Shown one piece after another: positions 38,917 to 42,188 of a stretch of 42,188 bases of DNA. Origin of the DNA: a virus; IMG/VR virus record IMGVR_UViG_3300031569_001093, positions 1 through 42,188 of that record; one strand, given 5' to 3'. Made by a program: the position numbers and the translations under genes. Each line of letters begins with the position of its first letter. The first letter of the stretch is position 1. The notes under the pieces were generated by a model. That model was not told where the DNA came from, searched no databases, and saw only the letters and a list, made by a program, of their open reading frames with translations.

Positions 38917-40845
38917 ATGTACGCAAATCAATTAATCAATGAGGCTGAGGTTCAAAAGACTTGGGGACCTGTTATTGAGGAAAGTACTGGAATTACTGAA
39001 AAATCTAAGTTATCTTGGATGTCTAAGTATTGCCATTACCATAACCTTAATGAGAGTGTTTACAATACTGTACACCTTAACCCGAACATGAATGTTCAAA
39101 GTATGGGCAACGCAACATTACCAGGAAACCCTGGATCAATGAATGCTTTCCCAGCACAAGCAACTGGATCTGGTGACAGACCTTTTTCTTTGTTACCACT
39201 TGCAATGCAAGTAGCAGCTCAGACTGTAGGTTTAGACTTAGTACCTGTTGTACCAATGCAAGGCCCTATGGGAGTATTAACTTACCTAGACTTTGTATAC
39301 GGTGGAGGTAGAGATAATGGAGCACCTGCTTCATCTACTGCTGCTGGAGCTGTAGGACCTGGCGCTGGCGCTGGTGCACCTGACGTAATCGGATCTCCAT
39401 TACTAATCAAAGTTTCTGCTATACCTACTGTAGGTGTAACTGCAACTGCTGATGGTTTTGCTGTGAATGATGTAATCTATGCTGCATCTGCTGCTGCTTT
39501 AGCTGCTAATGCTGCTGGATCTTACGAATTAACTTACGTAGGAAGATCAAGAATAGACGGTTTACAAATCTTTAGAGTAAGAGCCTATAACGGTGCTCTT
39601 TTAGCTACAGGTTTTCCTGGACTATTTAATAACTATACCCAAGGTGGTGAAAACGCTGGAGAAGCAATTTATTCTGCAATCTCTAATGGTATTAACTTCT
39701 ATGCTAACTCTGCTGTTGCTGGAACTTCACCGTTCTTAGTATTAGCTGCTGGTGCATCTCCTGTTGTTGGAGCTGCTGGACTTTTAGCTGCTGGTGCATT
39801 CGGTGCAACTGCTAACTTAAGTTACGTATCTGCTTTAGAAGATCACATTAGTGGTTTCTCTGGTAATGCATTCCAACCTGCTAATAACCCAGGACCTGCT
39901 GTTGGTGGACCACAATTCACTAATCAGTCTGTTAATGGTACTGATCCTTATTTAAGAGGTGTAGGTGAATCTACTGTTGATAACATAATGGGATTAACTT
40001 TATTCAATAAGTCTATTGCCGCTGATACTTTCCAAGTAGCTGCTGCTGTAACTAGAGAACAAGTTCAAGATCTGAAGCAATTCGGAATTGATGCTGTCGC
40101 TCAAGTTGAGGCTGTATTGGTAAATGAGTTAACTCAATCTATCAACAGATATATCTTAGATAGAATCTTCAGAAATGGTGTAACTAATGCTGTTAATGCT
40201 GCTGCCGTAAATGGTACCAACTTATCAACTACGTTTAACCAAACTGGATTAGCTCCTGCTGTAGCAACTATCGGCCTAGGTCCTGACAATGTTGGAACCG
40301 GTGGTGGTGGTGGTGCAATTCAAACTGTACCTGCTCCTGCATTAGGAATTAATATATCAGGTGGTGGAAACACTCCAGGTACATTACAACGTAGAATCTA
40401 TACTAAAATTCTTGCTGCAAGTAACTTAATTGCTACTAGAGGAAGAAGAGGACCTGCAACGTTTGCAGTAACAGGTGGAGAAATGGCAACTGCTCTTCAA
40501 TCTGTAGCTGGTTTCGTAGCATACCCGTTATCTAATACAGTTAACCAAGCTGGTGGATCTTTATATCCAATCGGTGCAATTGCTGGGGTAACAGTTTATG
40601 TAGATCCTAACAGAGCTTTTAATGACTATACAATTTGTGTAGGAAGAAAAGGTGATGGTAATTCTCCTGGACTAGTATTTATGCCTTACTTAATGGCTGA
40701 ATCAGTAGAAACAATCGCAGAAGGAACTATGGCTCCTAAAATCGCGGTTAAATCTAGATTCGCTTTAGTAGACGCTGGATTCAATCCTGAATTAATGTAT
40801 TACACAATGAACTTCGTATTAGAAGGTGGAATTTCTATTATCTAA
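38917..40845 (+). CDS. 23: major capsid protein gp23
   Basis: 642 residues (T4 521). The family signature LLPLAMQVAAQTVGLDLVPV, then MQGPMGVLTYLDFVYGGG, is near residues 91-130. C-terminal landmarks are VTGGEMATALQSVAGF, FMPYLMAESVETIAEG and KSRFALVDAGFNPELMYYTM. The N-terminus MYANQLINEAEVQ contains LINE-A, fitting the gp21 cleavage rule ([LI]-x-E before Ala/Gly). An Ala/Gly-rich insertion at about 140-340 makes it longer than T4 gp23 and may form a surface domain. More G+C-rich codons such as GCT and GGA reflect the Ala/Gly content and perhaps high expression. Confidence 0.95.
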   Translation: MYANQLINEAEVQKTWGPVIEESTGITEKSKLSWMSKYCHYHNLNESVYNTVHLNPNMNVQSMGNATLPGNPGSMNAFPAQATGSGDRPFSLLPLAMQVAAQTVGLDLVPVVPMQGPMGVLTYLDFVYGGGRDNGAPASSTAAGAVGPGAGAGAPDVIGSPLLIKVSAIPTVGVTATADGFAVNDVIYAASAAALAANAAGSYELTYVGRSRIDGLQIFRVRAYNGALLATGFPGLFNNYTQGGENAGEAIYSAISNGINFYANSAVAGTSPFLVLAAGASPVVGAAGLLAAGAFGATANLSYVSALEDHISGFSGNAFQPANNPGPAVGGPQFTNQSVNGTDPYLRGVGESTVDNIMGLTLFNKSIAADTFQVAAAVTREQVQDLKQFGIDAVAQVEAVLVNELTQSINRYILDRIFRNGVTNAVNAAAVNGTNLSTTFNQTGLAPAVATIGLGPDNVGTGGGGGAIQTVPAPALGINISGGGNTPGTLQRRIYTKILAASNLIATRGRRGPATFAVTGGEMATALQSVAGFVAYPLSNTVNQAGGSLYPIGAIAGVTVYVDPNRAFNDYTICVGRKGDGNSPGLVFMPYLMAESVETIAEGTMAPKIAVKSRFALVDAGFNPELMYYTMNFVLEGGISII

Positions 40846-40872
40846 TAGATCCCATTGTAATATTTTATATAG

Positions 40873-40899
40873 AAAGCCACTCTTCGGAGTGGCTTTTTT
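40873..40899 (+). terminator. strong intrinsic terminator with TTCG tetraloop
   Basis: AAAGCCACTC (40873-40882) and GAGTGGCTTT (40887-40896) form a perfect 10-bp stem capped by TTCG, followed by a T run to 40899. It lies 27 bases after the capsid stop. Confidence 0.93.
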
Positions 40900-40946
40900 G
40901 TTCTTATAGCTCAAATATATAAAACAATTAAAAACAATAATAGATC

Positions 40947-42017
40947 ATGGCAAAATTAAAAACATATTCTGAATTTTTAAATGAAGGAATAATGGATGTA
41001 CTAAAAAGTCCTATTAAATACGTAAAGATTAGGAATAATGCTAAAAAGCTAGTGAAAGCTAAAGTAGCAGTTGCTCTTAATGATGTTAATTTTGAGAAAA
41101 AGAAACAAAAATCAACAATAAAGGATCCAGATAAGAATGCTGTATTAACAAAAGCTAATGCTGCAAAGAATGATGCTCTTAAAGATACTGCTAAAGGTGT
41201 GAGTGATAGAATGGATGATTTAGCTACATCACCTATATTAAAAAAGGTTTCATCTCTTGCAAAAACAAAGGCTGCTGTTGCCGCTAATAAAACTATACTT
41301 AAGTCTGCAACTGGTGAAGAAGCTAAACAATTAAAAGTAAGACAAACAGAGTTAAATAAAAAGGCAACTAAATTAGCTGGTGGTATAAAAGATTTTGAAT
41401 CTACTGCTGCGAAAAAAGAAGAGACTAAGCCTGCTCCTACTACAACAGAAAAACCTGCTAAAACAGGAAAAGATGGAACAGAAGATAAAGAAAAAGCTAA
41501 GATTGCTAAAGACGCAGTGTTAGATGAAATCGGTAAAGCTAAAATTGCATATGATGCTGTAAAGGACGGTGATGATGAAACGGCTAAATTACAAGCAGAG
41601 ATTAAATTTAAATTAGCACAGCAGAAAAAAGCTAAGCTTGAAGGTAACGATGAAGTATTTAAAGGACTAGCTGATGATATTACTGAACTCAAGAAAAAGA
41701 CACCGAAAGATGATCCATCTGCAAAATTAGAAGCTGATATTAAATCTTTTAATGATAATATAGAAGCTGAGAGAACTACAATGAATAAAGCTACCAAAGA
41801 GTTAGAACAGGCTCAAAGAGATCTAAAAACTGGTAGAGGTTCTGAGGAAAAAGTTCAAAAGTTACAAAAGGCAATTGAAGATAGTAAAGAAGACATTGCT
41901 GAGCTTAAGAAAAAGGAAGCTGAAGCTAAAAAGAAATTAACTGCATTACCAGAATCTTTTGAATATGTAGCAGAATCTGTATCTGATAAATTTGCAAGAT
42001 TAAGATCAAACCTGTAA
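40947..42017 (+). CDS. internal head protein with T4-type capsid-targeting sequence
   Basis: 356 residues, very rich in Lys, Ala, Glu and Asp and predicted mostly helical/coiled coil (NKATKELEQAQRDLKTG; AELKKKEAEAKKKLTAL). The N-terminus MAKLKTYSEFLNEG matches the capsid-targeting leader of T4 internal proteins IPI-IPIII (MKTYQEFIAEA), with a gp21-type cleavage site after LNE before Gly. The protein is therefore predicted to be co-packaged in the prohead core, trimmed by the protease and perhaps ejected with DNA. It directly follows the capsid gene, with TATATAAAACAAT at 40916-40928 as a possible promoter box. A long antisense frame here is a composition artefact. Confidence 0.75.
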   Translation: MAKLKTYSEFLNEGIMDVLKSPIKYVKIRNNAKKLVKAKVAVALNDVNFEKKKQKSTIKDPDKNAVLTKANAAKNDALKDTAKGVSDRMDDLATSPILKKVSSLAKTKAAVAANKTILKSATGEEAKQLKVRQTELNKKATKLAGGIKDFESTAAKKEETKPAPTTTEKPAKTGKDGTEDKEKAKIAKDAVLDEIGKAKIAYDAVKDGDDETAKLQAEIKFKLAQQKKAKLEGNDEVFKGLADDITELKKKTPKDDPSAKLEADIKSFNDNIEAERTTMNKATKELEQAQRDLKTGRGSEEKVQKLQKAIEDSKEDIAELKKKEAEAKKKLTALPESFEYVAESVSDKFARLRSNL

Positions 42018-42031
42018 AAATAATTATTAAT

Positions 42032-42097
42032 ATGAAATGCGATTGTAAAGAATGTAACTGTGGGACAACTTGTGAACACACATGTTGTAACTGTTAA
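42032..42097 (+). CDS. 21-residue Cys-rich metallothionein-like microprotein
   Basis: ATG 42032 to TAA 42095-42097. The sequence has eight Cys in 21 residues (CDCKECNCG at 3-11, then a CCNC end) and one His, the C-x-C/C-x-x-C spacing of metallothioneins. It lies 14 bases after the preceding stop with an AT-rich leader. The density of Cys is far above chance in AT-rich DNA, which argues for a real gene. It would bind Zn or Cu. Confidence 0.5.
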   Translation: MKCDCKECNCGTTCEHTCCNC

Positions 42098-42108
42098 ATT
42101 AAAACTCT

Positions 42109-42188
42109 ATGTATAAAGTTCGTAAAATAAACTTTGGATGGTATAAAAGGCGGTATGGTATTCTTCTAGAAAACCTGCCGCCTTTGAA
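42109..42188 (+). CDS. possible short gene, cut by window end
   Basis: An open frame from ATG 42109 runs out of the window (MYKVRKINFGWYKRRYGILL...). It overlaps a hairpin (42144-42187), so it may be either a gene start or only leader/terminator sequence. Confidence 0.3.
   Translation, partial: MYKVRKINFGWYKRRYGILLENLPPL
42144..42187 (+). terminator. candidate terminator hairpin at the window edge
   Basis: AAAGGCGG (42146-42153) pairs with CCGCCTTT (42178-42185), extendable by a T-G and an A-T pair, with a loop of about 22 bases. The window ends 3 bases later, so a T tract cannot be judged. Confidence 0.45.

Noticed and set aside
40928-41797. Long antisense open frame (289 codons) opposite the internal head protein
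   Set aside because: It mirrors a Lys/Ala/Glu-rich coding sequence, giving Ser/Leu/Phe-rich low-complexity protein. No other minus-strand gene is credible in the window and the sense frame has clear leader and neighbours.
1-42188. tRNA genes, CRISPR arrays, IS elements or integrase
   Set aside because: No tRNA cloverleaf, regular spacer-repeat array, transposase or integrase motif was noticed, and gaps between genes are all under 200 bases.

Overview
The window is a strongly A+T-rich stretch of a T4-like myovirus (Straboviridae-type core genes) that most likely infects a Bacteroidetes host. The T4 core is recognisable in the proteins: DNA polymerase (gp43, in two pieces), sliding clamp gp45, UvsX, helicase gp41, recombination nuclease gp46/gp47, late sigma gp55, head completion gp4, a gp15-like tail sheath stabiliser, portal gp20, prohead protease gp21, major capsid gp23 and an internal head protein. 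The Bacteroidetes assignment is inference. It rests on A-rich, Shine-Dalgarno-poor gene starts, signal peptides of the 'FSQ' type and a small histone H1-like (Hc1-type) protein. Every gene I accept is on the + strand.

Layout. 1-2481: the end of a collagen-like fibre gene and small genes, including Cys-rich and membrane proteins and a left-handed beta-helix protein. 2541-5430: exported and membrane proteins (a putative outer-membrane barrel, a one-TM coiled coil, a thioredoxin fold without cysteines) and very small genes behind repeated promoter-like blocks. 5436-9329: a sigma-70 factor, a possible HNH protein, a NEIL1-like DNA glycosylase, an all-alpha dUTPase/MazG-type NTP pyrophosphatase and the N-terminal half of DNA polymerase. 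9429-16847: nrdB-nrdA followed without a break by kdsA, a pglF/pglD/pglE set, a glycosyltransferase and the H1-like gene. 16970-22484: a second sugar operon (HAD phosphatase, APH-type kinase, nucleotidyltransferase, GT-B glycosyltransferase, GalE-like epimerase) ending in a C5-cytosine DNA methyltransferase. 22532-30883: gp45, the C-terminal half of DNA polymerase, UvsX, gp41, gp47, gp46. 30914-42188: virion morphogenesis genes and gp55.

How it fits together. The polymerase is split between palm motif A and motif B, and the halves lie about 14 kb apart. Ribonucleotide reductase and a nucleotide-sugar/glycosylation block of about 10 kb lie between them. The predicted products include UDP-di-N-acetylbacillosamine and KDO-8-phosphate. 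The glycan could decorate virion proteins, the host surface or phage DNA. The GT-B enzyme and C5-methyltransferase at the end of the block make DNA decoration worth testing.

Transcription. Ten genes or gene clusters are preceded by the same two-part element: an AAAAC-type box, a spacer of 17 or 18 bp, then TATAAWAATAAA or a close variant. The second box resembles the T4 late promoter, and the window encodes a gp55-like sigma. Six strong intrinsic-terminator-like hairpins separate the transcription units. I saw no tRNA, CRISPR array, insertion sequence or integrase, and no gene-free stretch longer than 300 bases.
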